A stretch of DNA of 64,000 bases, from assembly GCF_004122735.1 (NCBI RefSeq), contig NZ_SDIF01000009.1:1-64000 (forward strand), in the 5' to 3' direction. Below the pieces are notes generated by a model. The model had not been told where the DNA came from. It did no database searches and saw only the letters and a program-made list of their open reading frames with translations. Positions 8,937 to 19,348 of the stretch are shown in pieces (position 1 is the first letter of the stretch; the number at the start of each line of letters is the position of its first letter). Position numbers and translations under genes: made by a program. The stretch comes from Streptomyces sioyaensis. GTDB taxonomy: Bacteria; Actinomycetota; Actinomycetes; Streptomycetales; Streptomycetaceae.

Positions 8937-11707
8937 GCGTTCTCCCTGGGCAGTTCGAACTGCTCGCGCAGTGTGTCGCGGTTGAGCCGGACCCGGGTCC
9001 GGGAGTCGATCAGGCTGATGACTTCGTAGCCTTCGATGTTCAGAAGCCGGGTCAGTACCGTGACGAAGCCTTCCGGGCGGGTGTTGGTGCGGCCCCCCGA
9101 AGCGACGGCGGCACCAGCGACTGCTGCGAGTGAGAGTGTGCCGCCCGATGCGTCGAGTGCGTCGATGACAGCTGCCACCACCTTGCGGTCGGGGACCCTG
9201 CGCACGAACTTCCCCTGATGTTCGTACAGCTTGGTGTCCACGACCTGACGGCCGAGCGTGACCAGGGCCGGCGGCTCGATGCGTGCGGACCTGGTCAGGG
9301 GCGTTTCGACCGCGTCGTCGGCGAAGAGCTCACCCTCCTGCGGCCGTGCCTTCGGCTTGGCGGGGGGTGCCTTCCGTGCGGGCTTCGTGGTGCTTTGGGT
9401 CTTTAGCGGTGCCGGGGCGATTTGCGCCTCCCACCATGGTGGCTGGACTGACTCTCGCGGTAGCTCGGCCCATCCGTCGGGTGCGAGGTCGATCGACGGA
9501 GTCAGGACCAGTACCGGCACCGTCATCTCGGCGAGTGCGGCGCCACCGTGGTAGCCGGCCTTACGCGGGGTGTAGCGGACCTCCTCCGACCAGGGGGCAA
9601 TGATCCGACCGCCGTTCTCCAGCACGCGGGGGCCTGCAAGCGCGGTCTCTCCCTCACCGGCAACCGTCCCCGTACGCCAGCGGGCCGACTCCACACCCTC
9701 GGCCGTCACTGGCCCTGCGTCCTTCCTCGTCCGGTCCAGTACATGTCCGTGATCGGATACCAGTACTACTGGACGCCCCTGCCCCCGCGCGGAGTTGAGG
9801 AGTTCGGCGAGGTGTTTCACCCGGTTCACCGACCAGTCGGCCAGCGAGCTTTGCTGCCCATGGTCGAGGCATTCGTCTATGGTGTTCAGCACGACACCGA
9901 CCACGGCATCCGATGCGACAGCCTCGACCAGCCGCTGGTCGAGCAACTGTCCCGCAGGACCGGCGATCTCGCTCGGGTGGAAGAGAGCGGCCGCACGCCG
10001 GTGCTGCTTCCAAAAATCGACGAATCCCTCCTTCTCCACACTCTGCCCGCCCGATACCGGGCGTCCGCACAGCAAGGTGGCCCGACTGACGACAGTCACC
10101 GACGGGATCATGGCGACCGCAGCCGCCCGCCGCCCGTCACCGGACAGCTCGCTCCACCGGCCCGCACCGGTCAGCTCTTCACCGAGCTGCGCCGCGACCG
10201 CGCTGCTCATCCCGTCCAGTACGAGGACCAGCGGCGGGCGCTTCGCCGCCAGCTTCACGGCGATCTTCTCCAGTACCTCCTCGATGAGCAGCGTCCCACC
10301 GGGCTGCGCCGTACTGGCGTGCTGCGCCCACGGCCCCAGCTCGGCCGCGAAGGCTTCGTCCAGCGTCGCTCGTCGTCGCCGCGCCGCGTCGTGCACAGTC
10401 CGGTACGCATGAACCAGAACGGGCTCGGCGTCGGCGTCTCCCACGCACAGATGTGTCAGCGCTCGGTCCACCCACCCCCAGTCGGCGACGTGTGCGTGCA
10501 CGGCCTGGTCGACCGAGGACACGACCGGCTCCGGCGCGTCCAGCCAGTGCTTCAGCCGTACGGCCATGCGCGCCAGCTCGATCCGCTGCGCATAGAGAAC
10601 AGCGGCAAGGTGATGCTCTTGTACGTGTTCCCAGGCCGTCTGCGCTGCTTGGGGCTCTCCGGCCAGAGCCTCGGCCAGCCGACGCAGCCGAGCCTCGAAA
10701 CCTGAGGGGAGGAAAGGATTGTCGGCGAGCGCAGCGGAGAGATGGGCCTCCCTGGCCAGTTGATCGGCCTGGCGCACTACGTCGAGAACCCGCTGCCGTG
10801 CCTCCTCGCTCTGCGCCCCCCGCCCCGTCGTCTCACCGATCCATCGGGTGAGCGTGCCCTCAACAGCCCGTGCATAGGCGCGCAGTTCGGGCGGGCGTGA
10901 ACCCATGCCGAAGACGGAGCCCAGAGCGACGGCCGCATCGGCCGATGCCGCGTCCCCGTTCATGACGGAAGCCAGCACACCCAGCGCAGTGGCCTCGGGC
11001 CCGCAGCCGCTGAGCGCGAGTCGCAGTAGCACTGGGGCAGCCTCGCCCGCGTTCTGCGCCAGCCACTCGGCGATGCCCTGCTGTTCGGCTTCTGGCAACG
11101 CCGCGAAACGCTGTGGGCCGCCGGGAGCACGGGACCAGGCCAGCAGCGCGTCGACATCCACCGATGCCTCGCCCTCGATGATGCCCTCGAGCCCGAGCCG
11201 CACCCCGACAAGGGCGCGCATTGCCGCGTCCAGGGTGAGCACGGCCCCACGCTGGGGCCAGCCGCCGTCCGGCTCGGCGGTGATCAGTGCGCTGGGCAAC
11301 CAGAGCCATGGGTCGCGCCGCATACGAGGGTCGAGGTCGGCGGCTCCGAAGAGCTGCTTGACGATGTCGGCCTCGTCGACGGCGATGATCTGCGAGCGCA
11401 CCATCTCGCCCACCAGGTCGAGACTGATCCGATCACCGGACACATCGGTGGTGACCACCAGCAGGTCCGAACCCTCGGTACCCAGATGAGCCTGCCAGGC
11501 GTCGGTGATGCCGAGCACCGAAGTGGTGTGCACGACCCGGACCTTGCGGCGTTCACTTTCGCCGACCGGCACGGTGAACTCCTGTGGCCCGCCTACCACG
11601 TACTTACCGTGGACCAGCACCAGCCGTCGACCCTTGGTATGGGCCAGCCGTGTGGTCAGAAGTCCGGTGATGACCCGCTGGTCGAGTTCGGGCACCGTGG
11701 CTCCCAT
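8933..11707 (-). CDS. pglZ: BREX type 2 phosphatase-fold protein PglZ
   Basis: The 924-aa protein carries the alkaline-phosphatase-superfamily signatures of PglZ. Metal-ligand candidates lie in VLVLDGMSSAVAAQL around the middle and VVLVSDHGHVLDR later. In Streptomyces coelicolor Pgl, PglZ is required for resistance and offsets the toxicity of PglX. A lysine/alanine/proline-rich linker (PARKAPPAKPKARPQE) precedes a C-terminal domain of about 140 residues. Its ATG overlaps the pglY stop by one base (TGATG), and it is followed directly by brxD. Confidence 0.93.
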   Translation of the reverse strand: MGATVPELDQRVITGLLTTRLAHTKGRRLVLVHGKYVVGGPQEFTVPVGESERRKVRVVHTTSVLGITDAWQAHLGTEGSDLLVVTTDVSGDRISLDLVGEMVRSQIIAVDEADIVKQLFGAADLDPRMRRDPWLWLPSALITAEPDGGWPQRGAVLTLDAAMRALVGVRLGLEGIIEGEASVDVDALLAWSRAPGGPQRFAALPEAEQQGIAEWLAQNAGEAAPVLLRLALSGCGPEATALGVLASVMNGDAASADAAVALGSVFGMGSRPPELRAYARAVEGTLTRWIGETTGRGAQSEEARQRVLDVVRQADQLAREAHLSAALADNPFLPSGFEARLRRLAEALAGEPQAAQTAWEHVQEHHLAAVLYAQRIELARMAVRLKHWLDAPEPVVSSVDQAVHAHVADWGWVDRALTHLCVGDADAEPVLVHAYRTVHDAARRRRATLDEAFAAELGPWAQHASTAQPGGTLLIEEVLEKIAVKLAAKRPPLVLVLDGMSSAVAAQLGEELTGAGRWSELSGDGRRAAAVAMIPSVTVVSRATLLCGRPVSGGQSVEKEGFVDFWKQHRRAAALFHPSEIAGPAGQLLDQRLVEAVASDAVVGVVLNTIDECLDHGQQSSLADWSVNRVKHLAELLNSARGQGRPVVLVSDHGHVLDRTRKDAGPVTAEGVESARWRTGTVAGEGETALAGPRVLENGGRIIAPWSEEVRYTPRKAGYHGGAALAEMTVPVLVLTPSIDLAPDGWAELPRESVQPPWWEAQIAPAPLKTQSTTKPARKAPPAKPKARPQEGELFADDAVETPLTRSARIEPPALVTLGRQVVDTKLYEHQGKFVRRVPDRKVVAAVIDALDASGGTLSLAAVAGAAVASGGRTNTRPEGFVTVLTRLLNIEGYEVISLIDSRTRVRLNRDTLREQFELPRENA

Positions 11708-14700
11708 CAGGCCTCGCCGCCGTGCGCCGGCACGTCATCGCCCTGGTCGGCGTGGGGTACCCGCCACTGGATTTCGATCTCGGCACCGGGGTGTGCGGCC
11801 GCGTAGTCGCGGATCTCGTCCTGTATCGCGTTGAGGGCCTGACTGAGCGCGGTCTCCAGCGCACTCGTGGACCCCGTCGAGACCCGACGCGTACGGCGAG
11901 GGGCAACCGGAGCGACCGGGGTACTGGGCGTCGGCTTCGGCTGTTCGAAAACCTCGACGTCCTCGTCGCTCGTCTTGGCAGGGGGGGAAACCACCACCGG
12001 CTCCACGGGCGGGGGCGGCGTGGGCACGACGGGCGGGGGCGGCGTGGGCGTGACGGGCGCCACGACGCTGCGGCGCGCCGCCTCGTTGATCATCGACACG
12101 GCCTGACTGCGCGCACTGCGCAGCACCGGGGCGAGCTCGCTGTCGAACTCGTCGGCTGCCGCTGTCTTCGCGATTTCGTCGAGGAGCAGCCTGGACCGGT
12201 CAGCGAGATCGTCTCCGCGCTCGGTGTACTGCCGAAGACTCTCGATGAGGTCCCAGTCGGTGCTCTCCAGAGCATCCAGCACGCGCTGCGCCGAGGACAT
12301 GGTTTTGGCCAGTACGACATCAGTGCTCGCATACGTGGCCGCGGCAAGGTCACGGGTAAGCGGAGTCGGCTCCGGGTTCTGCTTGATCCGAGCCAGCAGG
12401 TCGGCCGCGTCGCGCACCGACTGCTCGCGTGCGCTGAGGGCCTCGCCACTGAAACCGAGTGCGGTCCTGAACTGGGACAGTGCCCGCCGCACCCCGCTGA
12501 CAGCGGCCTCTCGCTCCGCCGCTTTCGCGTGAACGTCCGTGGCAAGTGCGTTGACGTTCCGGGCGAACAGCATCTGCGGGACACTCGTGCCGAACAGTGC
12601 CGCGGCCCGGGTGTGGGCTGCCGTGAACTCGTCCTCGCTGGGTCGCTCCTGGGCCCGCAGTGCCCAGCCGGGGCCGATCTGGTCCAGCGCGGGGGCCTCT
12701 TCCGCCTGCCCGTTGTAGATCCAGGAGCGGTCCGACAGCAGTGCGTACGTGGCGATCACCAGGTTGGAGACCAGCTTGTCGAGGCCCGTCCAGCCGAGCT
12801 CGGCGATCCAGATGCGGATGTCCTCGACCGAGAAGTCGCCCTTGGCTCCGTGCTTGCCCGCCTGCTGGTCGATGTGCCGGCGCCAGTCCGTGGAGACGTT
12901 CAGAGGTCCGTCGTGCACCTCACCCAACTCCAGCGCATGCACGATCCGCGCCACGTCCGTGATGTCACCGCCGTCGACCACGGCCCGGCGTGAACCATCG
13001 TCCATGGCCCTGGCGATCCAGCCGTATGCCTTCTTGAACTTCGCGGCAGTGACCGGCTTGCGGCTCTCCTGACGGTCGAAGTTCGGGTGCTTGGGGTACA
13101 GCGTGTCCAGCAACCCGTCGGCGAGCTTCAGCAGGTTGTACTCGAAGAGGCCGCCGCCCTGGAGCTGCGGAGTGTGCCCGGCGTACAACGAGTGGACGTG
13201 CTTGCCCTCGGTCACCTGGGCGCCGAGGTCGGTCTCGTTGGCCTTGGCGATTCCATACGCCTGGTGCAGTACCTGGCCCAGCTGCGAGACGAGCGTCTCG
13301 CGCTGCGCCTCCAACTGATGCCTGACCCGCACCTGGTCATCGGACGACAGGTGGGTCGCGAAGTCCTTCAAACGGTCCCTGCCAAGCAGGTAGTTGACCT
13401 TCAGGAGCCGGCCGAGCTGGGTGCCTCGCTGGGCCGAGAGGAAGGACGGCAGCCAGACGATGGTCGCCGCATCAGGCTTCTCCCGCTGCAGGCGAAAGAC
13501 CCGGTTCTCGTCCGCGCTGGGCTGGCCGTCTTCGCTTTCGTCGAAGGGGTAGTCGATGATGAACCGGATCCGGTCCGGCGAGGACGGCTCGAACTGCGCG
13601 TCGGGCAGGACCTGGGGATCGCTCACATTCTCGAAGACGAACTCGGCAATGCGTCGCGTGCCGTGCCAGACGATCTCGCGATCGGCGACGAAGCCACCGT
13701 TGTCGACGACGCCCAGCTCTCGCCACAGCCATTCCTGCACCCACCGCTTGCGGGCGCCGTGCGTGTCCTTCTCGCCGACACTGTCCAGGATCGGTTCCAC
13801 GTCCAGATCGGACAGATGCAGCGTGAAGACCGGGTCCGCGTCGTTGCCGTCACTGCGCAGCTCACCGGGGAACTCCGCCTGAAGCTCCTGCATCCGCTTG
13901 ACCACGATCCGGTCCTCCTGCCCGGTGCGGGAGCGGATCGATCCGTGGTTCAGGGCGGCGAGGCGTGGCCCGGTGAGGCGAGTGAGAGCAGGCACCTCGG
14001 GCGCGAGGTAGGCGAGCAGCATCGTCTTGATGAAGCGGTCGTCGGCCTTGTACTTGGCGTTATCCGCCGAACCGTACTTCTGGAGGAGGTGATCCTTGAC
14101 CTTGCCGTGGAAGCGAGTTGCCGCGTCGGCCTCGCTGCGCAGCCGGTCGGTGAACGCCTCGCCCATTCCCTCGGCCAGAACGTCCCACAGGTCACCCAGC
14201 GGGATCAGCTCACCGACCTTCATGTCCTCACGCCGCTTGTAGAGCATCTGCTGGAGCAGCTTGAGACCGGTGCGCTCGCGCTGGAGCGCACCGGAGAGCG
14301 CGACCAGGACGTTAAGAAGGACGGGCGAAACCGGGTACAGCGCCTTGAAGTCGGCCCAGTCCGCGTGGGTGGCACCGTTGGCGTCGAGCAGCACGTCCCG
14401 CACCGACTGATTGGAGGTCTCGACCCGGGCGAAGGCGGCTTCGAGCGCGGCCCTGGCGGCGTCGTCCTTCGGCTTGAGGACCCGCTCCTTGATGATCTCC
14501 GGGAGGTTGCGGTCCTCCAGGTTGATCGGGTCGATGCGGCCCGCCAGGTACTTGACCTGCTGTTCCAGGTTCTTGGCATCGGCGCCGACCGCATCCGAGC
14601 CGATCAGCTCGGAGAGGTCACGCTGGCGGGAGATGAACGAGATGACCGGCAGCGCACGGTCCCCCGTACCTGACTCGATCAGCTTGACGAGCTTGTTCAC

Positions 14701-15630
14701 CTCGTCATTGACGAAGGTCCGCTCACGCAGATGCGCCTGGAGCCAGAGAATCAGCTCGTCGAGGAAGAGAATCAGCCCGTCGTAGCCGAGGGACTTGGCA
14801 TGCTGGCTGATGATGTCGAGGCCGTTTTCCAGCGGCAGGAAGGCGTTCTTCGCACCGATCGCACTCAGCGAGTACGAGGAGTACGGGCCGGAAATCAGCG
14901 CGGACGCGAGCCAGTTGCGAACCTTCTCGCCGGGTGCGGCGGCGAAGGCCTCGTCGAGGAGCGCCGGCGTCCAGACCTCCGGTGCCTCCTTGACATCGAG
15001 GTTCACCAGGTCGCCCTCGTCATCGGTGTCCTCCTGCGGGGCGGTGCTCAAGTCCTTCGGCAGCGAGGGATTGCCGAGCCAGCGGACGAACTCCGCGTCA
15101 TCGGAGAAGAACTCCCGCTGGCGGCGCGCGTCTTCGAACATAGCGTCCGCCCGGTAGACCGGCGGCACGGGTGCGTCCGCGTGCAAGCGCTGCACTGTGC
15201 GGACGTATCCGCCGAGGATCGCGGAATCCAGGTCGGTCGCACCGACGAGGTGGAACGGGACCATCAGGAACTTCCGGTCCCGCAGCCACGCGTCATGGTC
15301 GGCAATGATCGGCTGGAGCGTCGGCTTGGTGCGGGCGGCCGGGTTGTTGGAGAGGATCGCGTGGAGCACGGTCATGAAGTGGCTCTTACCGGAGCCGAAC
15401 GATCCGTGCAGGTACGCGGCGTCGGACGACCCCGCCCGTACGGACGCCTCAACGATCTTGAGCGCCCTGCGGAGGGACTGCTCCAGCTGCGGGGTGACCA
15501 CGTACTCGCGTACGCGGTCGGCGGTCGCGTCGAAGCCACCGGAGAGCTCGACCTTGAACGACCCGGCGAGTACGGACTCGGGCAGGTCGAGTACGTCCCG
15601 GAGGTAGAGGTCGCCGTTGCCGCTACTCAT
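11707..15630 (-). CDS. pglY: BREX type 2 P-loop protein PglY
   Basis: The 1307-aa protein has Walker A GSFGSGKS at residues 76-83 in HGSFGSGKSHFMTVLHAIL and Walker B GLILFLDELILWLQ, matching PglY/BrxC-type ATPases. PglY is an essential Pgl component whose ATPase activity is needed for resistance. The C-terminal 140 residues are unusual: a proline-rich stretch with two PTPPPPV units, an acidic segment and a basic segment (RRTRRVSTGSTSALE) before a short terminal domain. The ATG overlaps the end of pglX by eight nucleotides. Confidence 0.93.
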   Translation of the reverse strand: MSSGNGDLYLRDVLDLPESVLAGSFKVELSGGFDATADRVREYVVTPQLEQSLRRALKIVEASVRAGSSDAAYLHGSFGSGKSHFMTVLHAILSNNPAARTKPTLQPIIADHDAWLRDRKFLMVPFHLVGATDLDSAILGGYVRTVQRLHADAPVPPVYRADAMFEDARRQREFFSDDAEFVRWLGNPSLPKDLSTAPQEDTDDEGDLVNLDVKEAPEVWTPALLDEAFAAAPGEKVRNWLASALISGPYSSYSLSAIGAKNAFLPLENGLDIISQHAKSLGYDGLILFLDELILWLQAHLRERTFVNDEVNKLVKLIESGTGDRALPVISFISRQRDLSELIGSDAVGADAKNLEQQVKYLAGRIDPINLEDRNLPEIIKERVLKPKDDAARAALEAAFARVETSNQSVRDVLLDANGATHADWADFKALYPVSPVLLNVLVALSGALQRERTGLKLLQQMLYKRREDMKVGELIPLGDLWDVLAEGMGEAFTDRLRSEADAATRFHGKVKDHLLQKYGSADNAKYKADDRFIKTMLLAYLAPEVPALTRLTGPRLAALNHGSIRSRTGQEDRIVVKRMQELQAEFPGELRSDGNDADPVFTLHLSDLDVEPILDSVGEKDTHGARKRWVQEWLWRELGVVDNGGFVADREIVWHGTRRIAEFVFENVSDPQVLPDAQFEPSSPDRIRFIIDYPFDESEDGQPSADENRVFRLQREKPDAATIVWLPSFLSAQRGTQLGRLLKVNYLLGRDRLKDFATHLSSDDQVRVRHQLEAQRETLVSQLGQVLHQAYGIAKANETDLGAQVTEGKHVHSLYAGHTPQLQGGGLFEYNLLKLADGLLDTLYPKHPNFDRQESRKPVTAAKFKKAYGWIARAMDDGSRRAVVDGGDITDVARIVHALELGEVHDGPLNVSTDWRRHIDQQAGKHGAKGDFSVEDIRIWIAELGWTGLDKLVSNLVIATYALLSDRSWIYNGQAEEAPALDQIGPGWALRAQERPSEDEFTAAHTRAAALFGTSVPQMLFARNVNALATDVHAKAAEREAAVSGVRRALSQFRTALGFSGEALSAREQSVRDAADLLARIKQNPEPTPLTRDLAAATYASTDVVLAKTMSSAQRVLDALESTDWDLIESLRQYTERGDDLADRSRLLLDEIAKTAAADEFDSELAPVLRSARSQAVSMINEAARRSVVAPVTPTPPPPVVPTPPPPVEPVVVSPPAKTSDEDVEVFEQPKPTPSTPVAPVAPRRTRRVSTGSTSALETALSQALNAIQDEIRDYAAAHPGAEIEIQWRVPHADQGDDVPAHGGEA

Positions 15631-18600
15631 CGTCTTCCGCCGCCTTCTTCTTGGCCGTCTTTGTCGTTGCTGTTGTCTTGCGTGCCCGGGTCTTCTTCGC
15701 CGGACGCCATTCGGTGAGTGCCGCCGGGGTGAGCTGTTCGCGAGCCAACTCGCCGTCCAGGAAGCTCTGGAACTCCTCGGCGGCGGACTCCTCGCCCCAC
15801 TCGTCGTCCACTTCGCCGAACCACTGCCGCAGCCACGGCATCAGTTCGTTGATCCCGGCGAGCAGTGGTACGAGCTGCTCGCCTGACCAGTCCTGCTGCT
15901 TGCGGCGCTCGCTGACGATGTTCAGCAGAGCGGTGGCCTGGTCACGCTGGTCCCAGCCGGCCCAGCCGAGGAGGAGGGTCGGATCGGAGCCGGGACTCGC
16001 GTCCGGGTAGGAGACGAACCGCTCCTTGGGCACGTCCAGCTTCCCGCGGTTCGACCAGTAGGACTGCTTCACGAAGTCCGCGGAGGTGTACTTCGGCGGT
16101 ACGGGGATGTTTAGCCGTTCGCCGGTCCGGTCCTCCTCGCGCTGCTGCTCCCAGACGTCCTCCCACTGCGCGCGCTTGCGCAGGCCGGTGTCCTTGTAGC
16201 GGTACGCGGCGAGGTACGGGACGTGCTCGGCGTCGATCACGTCCTGAACGACATGGGTGAGGGAGAGGTTCGGCTTGCCGAGGTGGGTGGCGTAGAGGGA
16301 AGCGGTGTTGAGGATCGCCTTGGCGTCTGGTTGGTTCTCGAGCTCGTCAGTGAGCTGGCCGACGGTGAGGGTGCGGGGCTGCTCGAAGTCGTTGAGGACG
16401 TGGAACCAGAGGGATTTGTCCTCGCACCGGTCGAGTAACCAGGTACGAAGTGCGGCCTTCTCGCGCTTCTCCCAAGGGTCGGTGGCCCAGCGCCGCTTGC
16501 ACTCGGGGCGCTCGATGAGGGCGATGTCGCGGCGGGAGGTGATGGTGTCGATGCGGGCCTGGACGATGTCCTGGTACCAGTTGGGCCAGTGGGCGGGGAT
16601 CTCGGTGACGGGGGTGGAGCCGTGCCGGTCGAACCAGGCGGTCTCGATCTCCCCGGCGGCCTGCTTGCGCGCGAGCACGATCTCGAACGCCCGCTCCCCG
16701 AGATTCACTTGGGGGATGGTCGTGGGTGCGGGGGAGGGGGCGGTGAGGCGAGCCTTCTCTGCGTCGGTGAGCAGCCCGTAGGAGTGATAGACCTCCCAGT
16801 CCAGCTCCTCCTGGAGCGCGATCATGCGCTGGCGGGTACGGGTCCAGGCGTCTCGAGCGGAGTCGAGGCGGGCCCGGGTGGGCGGCTCGATGGCGGTGCA
16901 GACGGTGGAGGGCTCTTGGGCGGCGAGTTCCTGGGCGAGGGCGTCGAGTGTGCGGCCGAGGGGAAGGGGGAGTTGGGTGGGGAGGGGGAATTCCTGAAGT
17001 TTGGTTCCAGTGAACTCGAACCGGTGCTCCCACAGCTCGTCTGAGATGCCACCACCGATGCCGCCGTTGCCTTTGGATTGGCTGACCTGCTTGAGCCAGA
17101 AGCAGGCTGTCGACGAGTTGAGTACTCCGAGGAGCATCAAGTGCTCGTCTTCGCTTGACTCATCCGGCAGCTTGATTGCTGGCCCGGTTCGGTTGAAGAC
17201 TTTTCCGCCGCGATCCAGCGTGAAATGGTTGTGGGTTGCGACGAAGGGGAATCCCACTGAAAGAGGTGATCGATAACGCCTAGCGAAGAACATGCTGTGG
17301 TCGAACCAGCGCAACCCGCGCTCCTCGGGTGTCTCGCCGAAATCTAGGCGCCCGCGCAAAGCTGTTCGGTTCGGCCATAGATAGCGATATTCGTGCAGTT
17401 CCAGCTCTCGCGGATCACCATGCTCGTCATAGGGGAAGAGTGCCCAGTTCGGTGTTTTCACGATGAAGTCCCGAATGTCCTCACCTGCGATCACGGGGAC
17501 ACTGCCGTTTCTCAATCCACGCGTTCTAGTTGCCTGTTGTGGAAGGTAGAAGGCGAGATCTAGCCCAGTATGCGTGGTCCGGCCTACTGTCGATACTTTT
17601 GAATTGCATCTTGAAGGTTGGCTCTCCAGGGAAGCCAACAATTCGGCAGACCCGCCTCCGCTCAAACTCCACGGAAATTGAGCTAGATCGGCTCGGGGTA
17701 GGTCGGTAACGCCCACCCAGTCTGATTCGGTGCCTGGAGTGTTGACTTGTTTGGTAATCGCGGTCCACACAAGGCCCTCGGCGGCTTCCTCGGGCTGCGT
17801 CGGCTCACCCCGTACACCCAGCACCGCCCGAATGGGCTCGTCTGGGCGCGGTACGTAATTCCGCCCCGCCAGAATAGCCGTCGGTGTCCCATGTCCAGGT
17901 ATATAAGCCCCCGACGTATCGATGACGTGCGTCAAGTGGACCTTCAATCGGAAGAAGTCTTCGATCAACTTCTTGCCGAACTCGCGTTTCATGAATGAGT
18001 TCGCGGTGATCTGCCCTACGTAACCCGCGTCCCGATTCGATCCTGAAGTTCGCACCGCTAGCTGGAAAAGTCGCTCAGCGAATGGCACCGACAACGCGTA
18101 CTTTCCTGAGCAGGACTCGTAAACCCGGTAGTTGAGGTTCTCCTGCTTGTCTTTGACTGTGATGTACGGTGGATTTCCCACGACAACGTGATACGTGTCG
18201 CGCGTCATTAGGTCGCAACGTTCTGCGTATTCACCGATGTCCTCGGGACGGTAGAAGAAGTTTTCGAGGTTTTCCCCAGACAGGGAGAACATGGTCTCCG
18301 ACTCCCGCTTCGGCGCACCGCGTCCGTGGATCAGAGAGTCGCCTACCACTACGTTGATCGGAAACCCAGGCGCAGTATCAAACCGCCCCGCATCCGCCGC
18401 CTTCAGCGCAGCGATCAATAGTCGGAACCGAGCGATCGACACTGCGAAGGGGTTCTTGTCGCAGCCGTGCACTGCGTTCAAGGCCCTCCGGATCAGTGTC
18501 CACTCGTCCGCGCTCTTGTCCTCGTTCCGCCACTTCGCCAGTAGCCGCTCGAAGAGTCCCAGCAGGAAGTGACCCGAACCACATGCTGGATCGATCGTCC

Positions 18601-19348
18601 GCAAACCCGCTGGGAGTTCTCGATAGACTCCGTGCTCGCGAATCTTGACGACCGGCTCCAGGCCAAACTCCTCAACCGCCGGCTCCAGCGTCAGGTCGAG
18701 GATGAACTCCTCCACGAACGCTGGGGTCTGGAGCAGCGCGTATGTCTTCCGAGCGTGCTCGCTCAAGTCCTGGTACAGGTCGCCCAGGAAGCGCGTGTCC
18801 AAGTCGCTGTCCACGAATGAGTGGATGAGCTCACCGTCGGAATCAACCCGCCGCCAGAACTTCAGAAGCGCCGTCGCCGCCTCGTACGAAGGAGCGATCT
18901 CCCATAAGGGATTGTGTCCACGGTCGAAGAGCCCGGCCACCGTCGGGTTGGTTCCCGCCAGGTGGTCGAACGCCGCAACGATCCAGTCGCGGTCGTTCTT
19001 CTCCGGGTTCGCCGCGAAGAATGCCGCATCGTGGTCCTCCGCGTCCTTCAGACGCTCACCGACACCCGCCAGCCACGCGCGCTCGATCAACCCGTTGTCC
19101 TCGCAGAAGCGTACGAAGACGCAACCGAGCACCCATGCCGCTGCGACCTGAGTGACCCGCTCGTCCCGCCACGACTCGTACGTCGCCGCTGTACGGTCCG
19201 CCGCGTATGCCCGCGTGTACTCGTCCGTGAGCCGGTCTCGGTACTCCTCCACCGACTCGCTCCGCGCCCGCAGGTCGTCCTCCAGGAGCGTGACCTGCTT
19301 GCGGAGGTCTCTCAGTAAGCCGTCCTGCCCACCATTGCGCGCGCTCAC
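15623..19348 (-). CDS. pglX: BREX type 2 N6-adenine DNA methyltransferase PglX
   Basis: I place the start at GTG 19348, which overlaps the pglW stop (GTGA) and gives 1241 aa beginning VSARNGGQDGLLRDL. The frame stays open upstream, but that part shadows pglW. The SAM-binding motif DPACGSG lies at residues 253-259 and the catalytic NPPY at 392-395, as in Type IIG-like adenine methyltransferases. The rest would hold target recognition and other functions. In Pgl, PglX modifies DNA so that phage is restricted on reinfection. Around 17.0-18.5 kb the codons are less GC-rich than in the flanking genes, which may reflect exchange of the recognition region. Confidence 0.93.
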   Translation of the reverse strand: MSARNGGQDGLLRDLRKQVTLLEDDLRARSESVEEYRDRLTDEYTRAYAADRTAATYESWRDERVTQVAAAWVLGCVFVRFCEDNGLIERAWLAGVGERLKDAEDHDAAFFAANPEKNDRDWIVAAFDHLAGTNPTVAGLFDRGHNPLWEIAPSYEAATALLKFWRRVDSDGELIHSFVDSDLDTRFLGDLYQDLSEHARKTYALLQTPAFVEEFILDLTLEPAVEEFGLEPVVKIREHGVYRELPAGLRTIDPACGSGHFLLGLFERLLAKWRNEDKSADEWTLIRRALNAVHGCDKNPFAVSIARFRLLIAALKAADAGRFDTAPGFPINVVVGDSLIHGRGAPKRESETMFSLSGENLENFFYRPEDIGEYAERCDLMTRDTYHVVVGNPPYITVKDKQENLNYRVYESCSGKYALSVPFAERLFQLAVRTSGSNRDAGYVGQITANSFMKREFGKKLIEDFFRLKVHLTHVIDTSGAYIPGHGTPTAILAGRNYVPRPDEPIRAVLGVRGEPTQPEEAAEGLVWTAITKQVNTPGTESDWVGVTDLPRADLAQFPWSLSGGGSAELLASLESQPSRCNSKVSTVGRTTHTGLDLAFYLPQQATRTRGLRNGSVPVIAGEDIRDFIVKTPNWALFPYDEHGDPRELELHEYRYLWPNRTALRGRLDFGETPEERGLRWFDHSMFFARRYRSPLSVGFPFVATHNHFTLDRGGKVFNRTGPAIKLPDESSEDEHLMLLGVLNSSTACFWLKQVSQSKGNGGIGGGISDELWEHRFEFTGTKLQEFPLPTQLPLPLGRTLDALAQELAAQEPSTVCTAIEPPTRARLDSARDAWTRTRQRMIALQEELDWEVYHSYGLLTDAEKARLTAPSPAPTTIPQVNLGERAFEIVLARKQAAGEIETAWFDRHGSTPVTEIPAHWPNWYQDIVQARIDTITSRRDIALIERPECKRRWATDPWEKREKAALRTWLLDRCEDKSLWFHVLNDFEQPRTLTVGQLTDELENQPDAKAILNTASLYATHLGKPNLSLTHVVQDVIDAEHVPYLAAYRYKDTGLRKRAQWEDVWEQQREEDRTGERLNIPVPPKYTSADFVKQSYWSNRGKLDVPKERFVSYPDASPGSDPTLLLGWAGWDQRDQATALLNIVSERRKQQDWSGEQLVPLLAGINELMPWLRQWFGEVDDEWGEESAAEEFQSFLDGELAREQLTPAALTEWRPAKKTRARKTTATTKTAKKKAAEDDE

